NCBI RefSeq assembly: GCF_934202865.1
Contig: NZ_CAKPYL010000018.1
Location: 1 to 21,751, forward strand
From: an uncultured Fenollaria sp.
Lineage (GTDB): Bacteria > Bacillota > Clostridia > Tissierellales > Peptoniphilaceae
Reading direction: 5' to 3'
DNA: 21,751 nt
A program made the translations under genes and the position numbers. Numbering within the stretch: position 1 is the stretch's first letter; each line of letters starts with the position of its first letter. The notes beneath the pieces are model-generated. The model saw nothing but the letters and a program-made list of their open reading frames with translations. It ran no database searches and had not been told where the DNA came from. Of this stretch, positions 1 through 7,254 are shown in pieces.

Positions 1-1267
1 TAAGATTTTTAGCTACTTCCCTTTGCTCTTTAAGTGGATGAAGCTCTGCGTTTTCGTCTAGAACGCCATTTAAGTATCTAACGCCATGTTTAACGGCTAC
101 TTTAAAATCTTCAAAATCGAAGTAAGCGTCTTCTTTGAACGGATACTTAACGAAGTTTGAGATATTGATTGAAGATAGATTACAGCTGCCAAAGGCTGGT
201 AGTGGCTCTTCTGCGCATGGATTTACGCCTGCGAACTCAAAATCGTCGAACTCGCTCATTAGGTGCCACGAATCTATTCTGTCCTTGAATAAAATGCCTG
301 GTTCGGCGTCATTCCAGTTATTGTAGGCTAGCTTTTCAAATAATTCTTTGGCTCTAACTTTTTTGTGTATCTCTTGACCATTGGCTTCAACAGTGAAGTG
401 TAGGTCGTATTCTGTATCGTTTTTAACTGCTTTCATGAACTCGTCATCAACATTAACAGAGATGTTTGCGTAAGTCACCTTGTCAAGGTCATTCTTCACG
501 TTGATGAATTCTTCTATATCCGGGTGAGATGAGTCCATGTTTAGCATAAGTGCGCCACGTCTGCCGCGCATGCCTATAAGTCCAGTAACTAAGCTGAATA
601 GGTCCATAAATGAAACTGATCCAGTTGTAGTAAGCGCTGCGTTATTGACTCTTGCTCCCTTTGGACGAAGTTTGGAGATGTTTACGCCACAGCCACCGCC
701 ATAACTATAGGTTCTAGCAAGGTACTTTGCTGTGTCAAAGATAGATTCGATGCTGTCTTCGACCTTCGGCATTACATAGCAGTTCGATAGAGTAATCTTT
801 CTGCCAAGCTTGTCAAGGCCGCGTCCTGCAAGTATCCTGCCCGCTGGCATAAACTTTTTATCGCTAATAGCCTTTTTTATATATTCATTGCCGCCACTAA
901 CTCTAGTAAGGAATTCATTGAAAGTTTCGCCATCGTAGCGATATTTCTTGTCGTAGATGTCCCTTTGAAGAGCTGTCATGTCCCAGCCCTTTTCTCTAAG
1001 CTTAGTTCTTTCTTGTCTGTAAAGAATGTATTTCTTCGCAACTTCAGGTCTGTACTTCATTAGAGCAAGTTCAACCAAGTCTTGAATGTCCTCTATGTTT
1101 ACAAGATCCTTGCCCTTAACCTCTTCAAACACTTCACTCGCGATCTTTTGAGAAACTTCTTCGTCAACGCCCTTTTCAGTTTCCTTCATCGCCTTTTCAA
1201 TGGCAATTTTGATCTTGTCTTGCTCAAAATCGACCACATTGCCATTACGCTTTTCTACCTTTAACAT
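1..1267 (-). CDS. nrdJ: Class II (adenosylcobalamin-dependent) ribonucleotide reductase, N-terminal part, cut by the window edge
   Basis: Reduces ribonucleotides to deoxyribonucleotides in the cytoplasm; class II enzymes make the thiyl radical with adenosylcobalamin and need no separate radical subunit. About 422 residues are visible. They start MLKVEKRNGNVVDFEQ, an ATP-cone allosteric domain over roughly residues 1-90. Then come the catalytic-barrel motifs SNCYVMP (first redox cysteine), GGGCGVNISKLRPKGARV, TTGSVSFMDLF and MRGRRGALM. Near the cut end is NPCAEEPLPAFGSCNLSSINL, which contains the active-site cysteine; the NPCxE form is typical of class II rather than NrdA/NrdE. The C-terminal redox cysteines lie outside the window. 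The ATG at 1265-1267 is preceded by AGGAGGA at 1271-1277. A sigma-A type promoter lies upstream. I saw no cobalamin riboswitch and no convincing NrdR boxes in the leader. Class II assignment is fairly sure; oxygen-independent growth is an inference. Confidence 0.9.
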   Translation of the reverse strand, partial: MLKVEKRNGNVVDFEQDKIKIAIEKAMKETEKGVDEEVSQKIASEVFEEVKGKDLVNIEDIQDLVELALMKYRPEVAKKYILYRQERTKLREKGWDMTALQRDIYDKKYRYDGETFNEFLTRVSGGNEYIKKAISDKKFMPAGRILAGRGLDKLGRKITLSNCYVMPKVEDSIESIFDTAKYLARTYSYGGGCGVNISKLRPKGARVNNAALTTTGSVSFMDLFSLVTGLIGMRGRRGALMLNMDSSHPDIEEFINVKNDLDKVTYANISVNVDDEFMKAVKNDTEYDLHFTVEANGQEIHKKVRAKELFEKLAYNNWNDAEPGILFKDRIDSWHLMSEFDDFEFAGVNPCAEEPLPAFGSCNLSSINISNFVKYPFKEDAYFDFEDFKVAVKHGVRYLNGVLDENAELHPLKEQREVAKNL

Positions 1268-1313
1268 AAGTCCTCCTATCTATATATTGTTTAAAAATTA
1301 TAACTACATACTA

Positions 1314-1342
1314 ATTATAGTATAAGCAGCATGATTTTTCAA
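1314..1342 (-). promoter_or_regulatory. Sigma-A type promoter of nrdJ
   Basis: On the minus strand a -35 TTGAAA (1337-1342) and a perfect -10 TATAAT (1314-1319) are separated by 17 bp. Transcription would start near 1307, giving a leader of about 40 nt. A 7-bp inverted repeat, TTATGAA/TTCATAA (1351-1357 and 1364-1370), lies just upstream of the -35 and could be an operator; that is inference. Confidence 0.75.
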
Positions 1343-1370
1343 GATAATAATTATGAAATTATCTTCATAA

Positions 1371-1552
1371 ATTTATAGATAGATCAGCTTTATGCTAATG
1401 GCCTTGCTTGTAGAAAATTGAGTAAAATAAAAATACTACTAAAGAATGATTTTTTGATTTTTCGCGAAAATGGATTTGCTACTTCCCAAAGTCAAAAAAT
1501 TTTAGAGTTTGGGAAATAGGATTGGGGAAGGCATTGTAATTACTTGATTGTA
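1371..1552. other. Intergenic stretch with small inverted repeats, no gene seen
   Basis: No coding frame on either strand is convincing. The stretch holds the 12-bp palindrome TTTTCGCGAAAA (1459-1470) and an inverted repeat TTCCCAAA (1483-1490) / TTTGGGAA (1508-1515). Near 1395 is a ctaatggccttgc motif, also found in degenerate form in the repeats at 10697-10870. Confidence 0.5.
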
Positions 1553-1814
1553 AAAAAATAGAAAAGTGTTTTTCTTCGCTTCACATCGGAAAGATAGTTC
1601 CACGCAGCTTAGTTCAACAAATTGACAATTGCTAAGCTTGTCCGACTAAAAATCCATATTCGTTCGCTGCGCTCAACTAGATGGATTTTTGGCCGTCGTC
1701 CTACGCAAAGCAATTGAAGCAATTTGTCTCAATGCGCTGCTTTTGGAACATATCTTTTCTCGCTAAATGCAATTTTCTCTAAATGCTTCGCTCATATTAA
1801 TCACTTTTCTTATT
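1553..1814. repeat. Long imperfect inverted repeat (about 260 bp hairpin element), non-coding
   Basis: The two halves of this stretch are imperfect reverse complements over almost their full length. Matching blocks, from outside inwards, are: GAAAAGTG 1561-1568 with CACTTTTC 1802-1809; AAGATAGTTCC 1591-1601 with GGAACATATCTT 1745-1756; ACAAATTG 1617-1624 with CAATTTGT 1720-1727; CAATTGC 1626-1632 with GCAATTG 1710-1716; and a perfect 10-bp pair AAAAATCCAT 1648-1657 with ATGGATTTTT 1681-1690 around a 23-nt apex. No ORF spans it. It could be a MITE-like palindromic element or a long structured RNA. I saw no transposase and no clear target-site duplication. Confidence 0.75.
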
Positions 1815-2014
1815 GCAGCAAAAAAATATATCCCGTGTAAGTAAAAATATAGTCGCAAGCGGAAAATTTTATACTTAGATCTATTTATTAAAATTTTCAG
1901 AGCAAATGTGATGATTGCGCGATGTGGACTGACGAGGCAAGCGGAATGTATAGATCATACCTGAGCATTGCCGAGGAGGGAACAAGCGCAAGGGCGCATT
2001 TGAATGAAAATTTA
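1815..2014. other. Intergenic stretch with an AT-rich 10-bp hairpin; possible gene remnant or structured RNA, unassigned
   Basis: A perfect inverted repeat GAAAATTTTA (1862-1871) / TAAAATTTTC (1889-1898) has a 17-nt loop. It is followed by a more GC-rich stretch (1900-2000), which reads on the plus strand as SKCDDCAMWTDEASGMYRSY and onwards in one frame. That frame lacks a good start and ribosome binding site, and runs through the minus-strand terminator and the small gene beyond. I do not recognise a protein or RNA family here. Confidence 0.3.
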
Positions 2015-2052
2015 GCAAAAAAAGTAGTCCATATATCATATAAGGACTACTT
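2015..2052 (-). terminator. Rho-independent terminator of the 38-residue peptide gene
   Basis: On the minus strand AGTAGTCC (2044-2051 on plus as GGACTACT) pairs with GGACTACT (2023-2030 on plus as AGTAGTCC) and is followed directly by a run of seven T. It lies 12 bp after the stop codon of the small gene. Confidence 0.8.
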
Positions 2053-2063
2053 CGCATATAATA

Positions 2064-2180
2064 CTAATTATTTATCAATATCGGTAACACTATCGACAAC
2101 ACCATCACAACACAAAGTATCATTGCGAATGTTCTTGCGAGTGACTTACTCTTTCTCCATTTGCGTTTCAATTTACTCAT
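2064..2180 (-). CDS. Small 38-residue basic single-pass membrane peptide, unknown function
   Basis: The peptide starts MSKLKRKWRKSKSLARTF, a strongly basic N-terminus with about seven Lys/Arg in the first 16 residues. It continues with one hydrophobic segment over roughly residues 19-36 (AMILCVVMVLSIVLPILI) and ends NN. This is the layout of a positive-inside single-pass membrane peptide. The ATG (2178-2180) has a GAGGAGAG-type ribosome binding site. A consensus promoter starts about 40 nt upstream and a strong terminator follows 12 bp after the stop, so it is a complete monocistronic unit. It sits directly behind the ATP-NAD kinase gene but has its own promoter. Function is unknown. A toxin of a type I system or a small stress-response membrane protein are possibilities, but no antisense RNA was identified. 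Confidence 0.65.
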   Translation of the reverse strand: MSKLKRKWRKSKSLARTFAMILCVVMVLSIVLPILINN

Positions 2181-2229
2181 ACTCTCCTCTTTCTCTGTTT
2201 ATTCTAGTCTTTCTTTTATCACAGAGAAT

Positions 2230-2257
2230 ATTATACTATGTTTTTGAAAAATGTCAA
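2230..2257 (-). promoter_or_regulatory. Consensus sigma-A promoter of the 38-residue peptide gene
   Basis: On the minus strand a perfect -35 TTGACA (2252-2257) and a perfect -10 TATAAT (2230-2235) are 16 bp apart, placing the transcription start near 2223. Both boxes match consensus at every base, one of the strongest promoters in the window, yet it serves only a 38-codon gene. Confidence 0.85.
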
Positions 2258-2294
2258 GGCTTTTTACAAAATATTTTCGTAAAGCTAATAACTT

Positions 2295-3413
2295 TTACAA
2301 ATAAACAAGTTTTATTAACTTCATGTAATTATAGTCGACGATAACATTATAGTAGCCAGCTAGGTACTCGTTTGTCGCGTCATCACCTGTATCTGCGAGT
2401 AAATTGCCACCGGCGATGTTATTGATCTTAGATTGTGTTGCGATGACGATAATATTTTCCTTGCCAACTTCTCTAATGACTCTCGAGGAAAATTGTTGAT
2501 TGCCACGGCCAAATATATATCCTTGTCCGCCTATAATTGTAACGATAATCTTTCTCTTCGGATACTTCATAAGCGCTTCGTAGATGTCTTTTTCGCTCGC
2601 ATCTTTTTTGATGAGCTCCTTGTTATATACAAGGTCGACGCCTAAAAGTGAATTTTCAAGGCCCAATAGATTCATAACTGGGCGAATGCTTGAGCCACTT
2701 CCGACTATATATAGTGTGTCGTCCTTCATCTCATCAACGACATATTGAGCGATAGACTCAAGATCTGCGTTCTCTGAAGCACTTTGCGGGCTCTTTCCGA
2801 CTTGCATCATTCTTCCCTTGTTAACTACATTTAGCGCACCATAGAGCTTCACGTTCAAAACTTCGTTTCTGAACGCTTCCTCATCTATATCCATGACTTC
2901 TGATTCGATTATCTCGTAGGATTCATCTAGTAAAAAGGCTATGATGACTTCTGAAGCTGACTTTGGTGAAACGCCAAAGACTGAGCTATGCATCTTAGTA
3001 CCTGCTGGTATGCCGATCACAGGTTTTGTAAGGCCCACAGCATCGTAAACATCACGAGCTGTGCCGTCTCCCCCTGCAAATACAATCAGGTCGACGTCCT
3101 TCTTAAGTATCTCTTTCAAAGCCTTTTTCGTATCTTCCGCCGTAGTACTGGCCTCTGTCTCATAAACGACCTCATAATTTAGTCCAAGCTTTTTCATCTC
3201 GTCCTCGCCGAGCCTGTGATTGCCCGTATAAACCTTGAACTCGTCCTTTATATCAAGTAAATGGCTGAATGCCTCTTCGCACCTCAAGTGCGCCTTTTCA
3301 CTTGCGCCACGCTTTATTGCTTCTTCGTATATAGCCTCGCCGTCCGAGCCTTTTAAGGCAACCGAACCGCCGACGCCAGCCTTTGGATTAACAATTAAAC
3401 CTATTGTCTTCAC
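2295..3413 (-). CDS. ATP-NAD kinase / AcoX family protein
   Basis: Belongs to the ATP-NAD/AcoX kinase family, a branch of the NAD kinase/diacylglycerol kinase fold; the expected reaction is ATP-dependent phosphorylation, with the true substrate uncertain. Residues 9-13 (NPKAG) begin the N-terminal Rossmann-like part, GGDGTAR at 114-120 is the nucleotide-binding motif, and IPAGTKMHSSVF at 135-146 is the family's second conserved block. The length of 372 residues fits this family, which is longer than classical NadK. The start codon is GTG (3411-3413) with an AAAGGTGG ribosome binding site. It lies inside the end of pyrC (26-bp overlap), so translation is probably coupled. No clear terminator follows; the next promoter begins 37 bp beyond its stop. 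Confidence 0.82.
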   Translation of the reverse strand: MKTIGLIVNPKAGVGGSVALKGSDGEAIYEEAIKRGASEKAHLRCEEAFSHLLDIKDEFKVYTGNHRLGEDEMKKLGLNYEVVYETEASTTAEDTKKALKEILKKDVDLIVFAGGDGTARDVYDAVGLTKPVIGIPAGTKMHSSVFGVSPKSASEVIIAFLLDESYEIIESEVMDIDEEAFRNEVLNVKLYGALNVVNKGRMMQVGKSPQSASENADLESIAQYVVDEMKDDTLYIVGSGSSIRPVMNLLGLENSLLGVDLVYNKELIKKDASEKDIYEALMKYPKRKIIVTIIGGQGYIFGRGNQQFSSRVIREVGKENIIVIATQSKINNIAGGNLLADTGDDATNEYLAGYYNVIVDYNYMKLIKLVYL

Positions 3414-4635
3414 TGTAAACCACCTTTCCGTCCTTTATTGTATACTTCACCTTTCCCCTTAATTTTTCACCTATGAATGGCGAATTTTGAGACTTAGATG
3501 AAGATTTTTCATATATATACTCTTCGTTAATGTCAAAAATAACTAAATCAGCCCTCGAGCCGACCTTTATGCTGCCCTCTTCAAGTCCATAAAGCCTTGC
3601 GGGATTGACAGTCAGCATCTTTATAATTTTTACTAGATCAATGCCATGCTTATGGTGAAGCTCATCTATTGCAAGTGGCAGAGCTGTTTCAAGACCTATG
3701 ATGCCGCTCGGAGCGCTGAAGAAATCCTTAGCCTTTTCCTCAGCTGCATGAGGCGCATGATCAGTCGCAATTATGTCAATGGTACCGTCCTTGATAGCGC
3801 GGGTAATCGCCTCTCTATCAGCAGCCGTCCTTAGTGGCGGATTCATTTTTGCCAAAGTGCCGTGCTTTTCAACAGCCTCCTCTGTTAATGTAAAGTGATG
3901 AGGTGTGACCTCTGCAAATATTTTATCTGTGTATTTTTTATAATTTCTAATAATTTCAAGTGCATCCGCAGATGAAATGTGTTGGAAGTTTAATTTTGAG
4001 TCCGCTTTTACTGCTAGATACGCATCTCGCGCCACCATAACCGCCTCGGTAATGGCTGGCGCTGTTTCATTTTTGCCTGCCTTTTTAATGAAGAAGGGGT
4101 CTTCCTCATGTAAACTGATTGGCGCGTCATATTTTTTTGCTTCGATTAGAGCGTCGTATAATAATTTCGCCTTCATTATAGGCTTACCATCATCAGTAAA
4201 TCCGATTGCGCCTGCCTTGTGAAGCGCATCCATATCAACAAGCTCTTCACCCAGCATGCCCTTAGTCACGGTCGCGTTTTGATAAATCTTTACGCCTAAG
4301 TCCTTTGATCTAGCTAATATATCTTCAAGCGTTTTAGTATTGTCAACGACTGGCTTTGTGTTTGCCATAAGAAGTACTGAAGTGTAGCCGCCCCTCTTAG
4401 CCGCAGCCGCTCCCGTAGTCAAATCTTCCTTATATGTTTGGCCTGGGTCCCTAAAATGCACGTGCGTATCTATTAGCCCGTGTGATATATATAGTCCTTC
4501 GCCATCAATCACGCAAGGATCACTATTTTCGACGCTCTCTTCAATCGCAGTGACTATGCCATTCTCAATGAGCATATCGACTCGTCTTATGCCATCATCA
4601 ATTGTATCGATAAAATTAATATTTTTAATTAACAT
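3388..4635 (-). CDS. pyrC: Dihydroorotase (type I)
   Basis: Catalyses the reversible ring closure of N-carbamoyl-aspartate to dihydroorotate, the third step of pyrimidine synthesis, in the cytoplasm. The 415 residues have the length and metal-site layout of type I enzymes. HVHFRDPG holds H58 and H60, GFTDDG (145-150) carries the bridging aspartate region, SLHEED holds H176, FQHIS holds H219 and TDHAPH (291-296) holds the catalytic aspartate. The substrate arginine of HFRDPG is present. The ATG at 4633-4635 has a GGAGG ribosome binding site. It is the first gene of a two-gene unit with the overlapping ATP-NAD kinase and is divergent from the aminopeptidase gene. No other pyr genes are next to it, and no PyrR attenuator was seen. 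Confidence 0.93.
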   Translation of the reverse strand: MLIKNINFIDTIDDGIRRVDMLIENGIVTAIEESVENSDPCVIDGEGLYISHGLIDTHVHFRDPGQTYKEDLTTGAAAAKRGGYTSVLLMANTKPVVDNTKTLEDILARSKDLGVKIYQNATVTKGMLGEELVDMDALHKAGAIGFTDDGKPIMKAKLLYDALIEAKKYDAPISLHEEDPFFIKKAGKNETAPAITEAVMVARDAYLAVKADSKLNFQHISSADALEIIRNYKKYTDKIFAEVTPHHFTLTEEAVEKHGTLAKMNPPLRTAADREAITRAIKDGTIDIIATDHAPHAAEEKAKDFFSAPSGIIGLETALPLAIDELHHKHGIDLVKIIKMLTVNPARLYGLEEGSIKVGSRADLVIFDINEEYIYEKSSSKSQNSPFIGEKLRGKVKYTIKDGKVVYSEDNRFNC

Positions 4636-4697
4636 AAAAAACCTCCATCAGCATTTTAATATTTATACCCAAAAGGGATGAATTTTGCGCGCCTTTA

Positions 4698-4720
4698 TGT
4701 TATAATATAAAAAAAGGAGG
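4698..4720 (+). promoter_or_regulatory. Extended -10 promoter and ribosome binding site of the M18 aminopeptidase gene
   Basis: TGTTATAAT at 4698-4706 is a perfect extended -10 (TGnTATAAT); no good -35 is visible. Transcription would start near 4713, leaving a very short leader that is almost entirely the AAGGAGG ribosome binding site (4714-4720) ahead of the ATG at 4728. Confidence 0.7.
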
Positions 4721-4727
4721 AATTACA

Positions 4728-6122
4728 ATGGCAGAAAAAATTTCATGGCTAAGCCTTTCAAACGATGTGCTTGAGGACGTTACAAGCTATAACGAAGAGT
4801 ACAAAGACTTTTTGACTAAGGCAAAAACTGAAAGACTAGCAGTTAAAGAAATCATACGCATAGCTGAAGCTAACGGCTTTAAGAACTTAGATGAAGCTAT
4901 CAAAAACGGAACTAAAGTTAAGAAGGGCGACAAGCTTTACTTAAATAACAAGGAAAAATCCGTTTTATTATTCGTTATGGGTGAAAAGAAACTTGAAGAA
5001 GGCCTAAGAATAGTTGGCGCTCACATCGACAGCCCAAGACTTGATCTTAAGCCAAATCCACTATACGAAGCAAGCGAACTAGGCTTTTTAAAGACTCACT
5101 ACTACGGCGGAGTTAAAAAGTACCAATGGACTACTATACCACTAGCTTTACACGGCGTTGTTTATACAAAGGACCTAAAGAGAGTTGACATCTCAATCGG
5201 TGAAGACGATGACGATCCAGTATTTACTATCACAGACCTATTGATCCACTTGTCACGTGAACAAATGCAAAAGAAGCTTGCTGAAGGCATACTTGGCGAA
5301 CAATTAAACGTGCTTATGGGCTCAATACCATTGGCAGATGACGACGATAACGATAAGAAAGACAAGTCAAATCGCGTTAAGGCTAATGTTATGAGAATCA
5401 TTAGCGATAAATATGGCATTGAAGAAGACGATTTCAAAGTTGCCGAAATCGAAGTAGTTCCAGCAGGCAAGGCTCGTGACCTAGGCATAGACAGATCCAT
5501 GATCTTCAGCTATGGCCAAGATGACAGAGTTTGCGCATTCGCAGGACTTAAGGCAATACTTGACATGAAGCAAGGCGAGCACACAGCTCTAGCTATGTTC
5601 ATGGATAAGGAAGAAGTTGGCTCACAAGGCAACACTGGTATGGCAAGCTACGTGCTTGAAAACGCTCTACATGAGTTAGCAGCACTAGAAGGCGAGTACT
5701 CAGCTCTTACAGTTAGAAGATGCCTAAAGAACTCTTGGGTACTTTCAGCAGACGTAACAGCAGCTTATGACCCTAACTTTGACTCAGTTTATGAAAAGAA
5801 CAACACAGCTGTATTAGGCGGCGGAATCGCAGTAGCTAAGTACACTGGAGCAGGCGGAAAAGGCGGCTGCAACGATGCAAACGCAGAATTCTTAAGAGAT
5901 GTAAGAGATATCTTCGACAAAGCAGGCGTTGCTTGGCAAACAGGCGAACTTGGCAGAGTTGACGCAGGTGGCGGCGGAACTATCGCATACCTACTAAGCA
6001 AGTACGGCGCAGAAGTAGTTGACTGCGGTACAGCAGTTTTAAACATGCACGCACCAAACGAAGTTACTTCAAAGTTCGACACATACATGTCATACAAAGC
6101 TTACAAAGCATTCTTTGAATAA
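4728..6122 (+). CDS. M18 family zinc aminopeptidase
   Basis: A cytosolic metallopeptidase of family M18 (aspartyl aminopeptidase/aminopeptidase I), removing N-terminal, often acidic, residues from peptides with two metal ions. The 464 residues match the clostridial members. Visible ligands and catalytic residues are H99 (GAHIDSPRLDLKP), the bridging aspartate in GQDDRVC (D265-D266), the glutamate pair in DKEEVGSQG (295-296), and H441 in NMHAPNEV. The TET-type fold has an inserted acidic loop, visible around 204-212 as DDDDNDKKD. Codon use is very regular and GC-balanced, suggesting high expression. It has its own promoter and a terminator immediately after the stop. Confidence 0.92.
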   Translation: MAEKISWLSLSNDVLEDVTSYNEEYKDFLTKAKTERLAVKEIIRIAEANGFKNLDEAIKNGTKVKKGDKLYLNNKEKSVLLFVMGEKKLEEGLRIVGAHIDSPRLDLKPNPLYEASELGFLKTHYYGGVKKYQWTTIPLALHGVVYTKDLKRVDISIGEDDDDPVFTITDLLIHLSREQMQKKLAEGILGEQLNVLMGSIPLADDDDNDKKDKSNRVKANVMRIISDKYGIEEDDFKVAEIEVVPAGKARDLGIDRSMIFSYGQDDRVCAFAGLKAILDMKQGEHTALAMFMDKEEVGSQGNTGMASYVLENALHELAALEGEYSALTVRRCLKNSWVLSADVTAAYDPNFDSVYEKNNTAVLGGGIAVAKYTGAGGKGGCNDANAEFLRDVRDIFDKAGVAWQTGELGRVDAGGGGTIAYLLSKYGAEVVDCGTAVLNMHAPNEVTSKFDTYMSYKAYKAFFE

Positions 6123-6129
6123 AATACAT

Positions 6130-6155
6130 GAGGCACCTTAATTGGTGCTTCTTTT
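6130..6155 (+). terminator. Terminator after the M18 aminopeptidase gene
   Basis: GAGGCACC (6130-6137) pairs with GGTGCTTC (6144-6151), with one G-U pair, and is followed by TTTT. It falls between the aminopeptidase stop and the pgeF ribosome binding site, only 17 bp before the next start codon, so some read-through into pgeF is likely. Confidence 0.65.
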
Positions 6156-6171
6156 ACATATGAGGAAAATT

Positions 6172-6900
6172 ATGAAAGATTATAAGATTATAGACGAAAA
6201 ATATTTGATAAGTACTTATCTAAATGATTTAGGCTTGACAAACGTAATGAGCCTTAAACCCATCAACATAAAAGGAGACGAAAATTATTTTATTAACGAG
6301 CTTCCAAAAGTGCTTGAGCATATCGGCCTTGATTATGGCAGTATAAACGTGACACGCCAAGTTCACTCGAATAATATCACCTATGTTAATGGCAATGGCG
6401 GGGTGCATTTTTACGACGAGACAGATGGACTTATAGGGGGCCATGGCGATGTGCTCGTGATTAAGAGCGCAGACTGCCTACCCGTAATAATTTACGATAG
6501 CGTCAGGGAGTGCATCGCAGCCGTTCACTCAGGCTGGAAAGGCACAGCAAACTCCATAGTGAAAGAAGCAATTACGAAGATGGTGGGGCTTGGATCAAGA
6601 GCAGCAGATTTAAAAGTTTATGTCGGACCACATATACAAAAGGCCTCATTTGAAGTAAAAAGCGATGTAAAAGAGATTTTCGAGAAGAATTTTTCTTATG
6701 AAGGCATTATTGAAAAGAAAGATGAAACACATTATTTGATAGATTTAGGAAGAGTTGTTAAGTGCGATGCAATAAGTATGGGAGTTAAAGAAGAAAATAT
6801 ATACATCTCAAACGTCGATACAGTCACAGACCAGCGCTTCCACTCTTATAGACGCGACAAAAAAGATTATGGATTGATGTATACAATGGTTTGTATATAA
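6172..6900 (+). CDS. pgeF: Purine nucleoside phosphorylase / peptidoglycan editing factor (DUF152, laccase-domain family)
   Basis: Member of the YfiH/YlmD (DUF152) family, annotated over time as polyphenol oxidase, peptidoglycan editing factor and purine nucleoside phosphorylase/adenosine deaminase. The 242 residues contain the three zinc ligands in the family order: H65 in RQVHSN, C102 in KSADCLPV and H119 in AAVHSGWKGT. VGPHIQKASFEV is the family's next conserved block. I chose the ATG at 6172 because GAGGA lies at 6162-6166; longer forms start within the preceding terminator. A strong terminator follows at 6977. Which activity the enzyme has in this organism cannot be told from sequence. 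Confidence 0.88.
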   Translation: MKDYKIIDEKYLISTYLNDLGLTNVMSLKPINIKGDENYFINELPKVLEHIGLDYGSINVTRQVHSNNITYVNGNGGVHFYDETDGLIGGHGDVLVIKSADCLPVIIYDSVRECIAAVHSGWKGTANSIVKEAITKMVGLGSRAADLKVYVGPHIQKASFEVKSDVKEIFEKNFSYEGIIEKKDETHYLIDLGRVVKCDAISMGVKEENIYISNVDTVTDQRFHSYRRDKKDYGLMYTMVCI

Positions 6901-6932
6901 AAAATTTGATATTTAAAATTTGATATAATGCC

Positions 6933-6956
6933 CGCGAATATGATACAATATTCGCG
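6933..6956. repeat. GC-tipped 8-bp hairpin
   Basis: CGCGAATA (6933-6940) and TATTCGCG (6949-6956) are perfect complements around an 8-nt loop. It lies 32 bp after pgeF and has no T-run, so it is not itself a terminator; it could protect the pgeF transcript end or bind a protein. Confidence 0.5.
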
Positions 6957-6976
6957 ACAAAATCGTGCAAAAAAGC

Positions 6977-7010
6977 AATGCTAGCTAAATTAAATTAGCT
7001 AGCATTTTTA
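6977..7010 (+). terminator. Terminator downstream of pgeF
   Basis: A perfect 12-bp stem, AATGCTAGCTAA (6977-6988) with TTAGCTAGCATT (6995-7006), has a 6-nt loop and is followed by TTTATTTATT. The A-run before the stem suggests some activity on the minus strand too. Confidence 0.8.
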
Positions 7011-7061
7011 TTTATTCTATCATATTATAAACGTCTATATCAAGCCATTTCGCAAATCCAT

Positions 7062-7217
7062 CCAAGTAAATGGCGCATTTTTATCCTTGTAAATGGCGCG
7101 TTTTTATCCTTGTAAATGGCGCATTTTTATCCAAGTGTTTGGCGCTTTTTTATCCAAGTATTTGGCATGATTTCATTCCAGTATTTGGCATGATTTCATT
7201 CCAGTATTTGGCGCATA
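7062..7217. repeat. 23-bp tandem repeat array, about 6.7 units
   Basis: Units begin at 7062, 7085, 7108, 7131, 7154, 7178 and 7201 (the last partial), with a period of 23 bp (one unit is 24). The shared core is CCAAGTATTTGGCGCAT followed by TTTTTAT. Units 2 and 3 have CCTTGTAAATGGCGC, and units 5 and 6 have GGCATGATTTCATT, so the array has two sub-types. The period is close to two helical turns. An open frame of 95 codons crosses it but is an artefact of the periodicity. There are no spacers, so it is not a CRISPR array. Confidence 0.85.
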
Positions 7218-7244
7218 AAAAAAGAGCAGCTCACACTGCTCTTT
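7217..7244 (-). terminator. Terminator of the MATE exporter gene
   Basis: On the minus strand AAAGAGCAG (7236-7244) pairs with CTGCTCTTT (7221-7229), followed by a T-run (A-run 7217-7223 on plus). It lies 10 bp after the MATE stop codon and directly abuts the last repeat unit of the 23-bp array. Confidence 0.8.
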
Positions 7245-7254
7245 ACAAATACAT

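Noticed and set aside
1268..1550. Cobalamin riboswitch or NrdR boxes upstream of nrdJ
   Set aside because: No B12-box-like string and no paired NrdR consensus sites were seen; the leader is only about 40 nt.
1922..1985. Hammerhead ribozyme (CTGACGA with GGCAA/TTGCC stem)
   Set aside because: The stem is followed by GAGG rather than GAAA, and no matching stems I and III were found.
1922..2344. 140-codon plus-strand frame
   Set aside because: It runs through the minus-strand terminator, the small membrane peptide gene and its promoter, lacks a ribosome binding site, and only its first 30 or so codons look protein-like.
5162..5500. Antisense frames inside the M18 aminopeptidase gene (also 5789-6097)
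   Set aside because: Shadows of a highly conserved gene with regular codon use; serine/proline-rich translations with no start signals.
7062..7217. CRISPR array
   Set aside because: The repeats are directly abutting with no unique spacers, and no cas genes are present.
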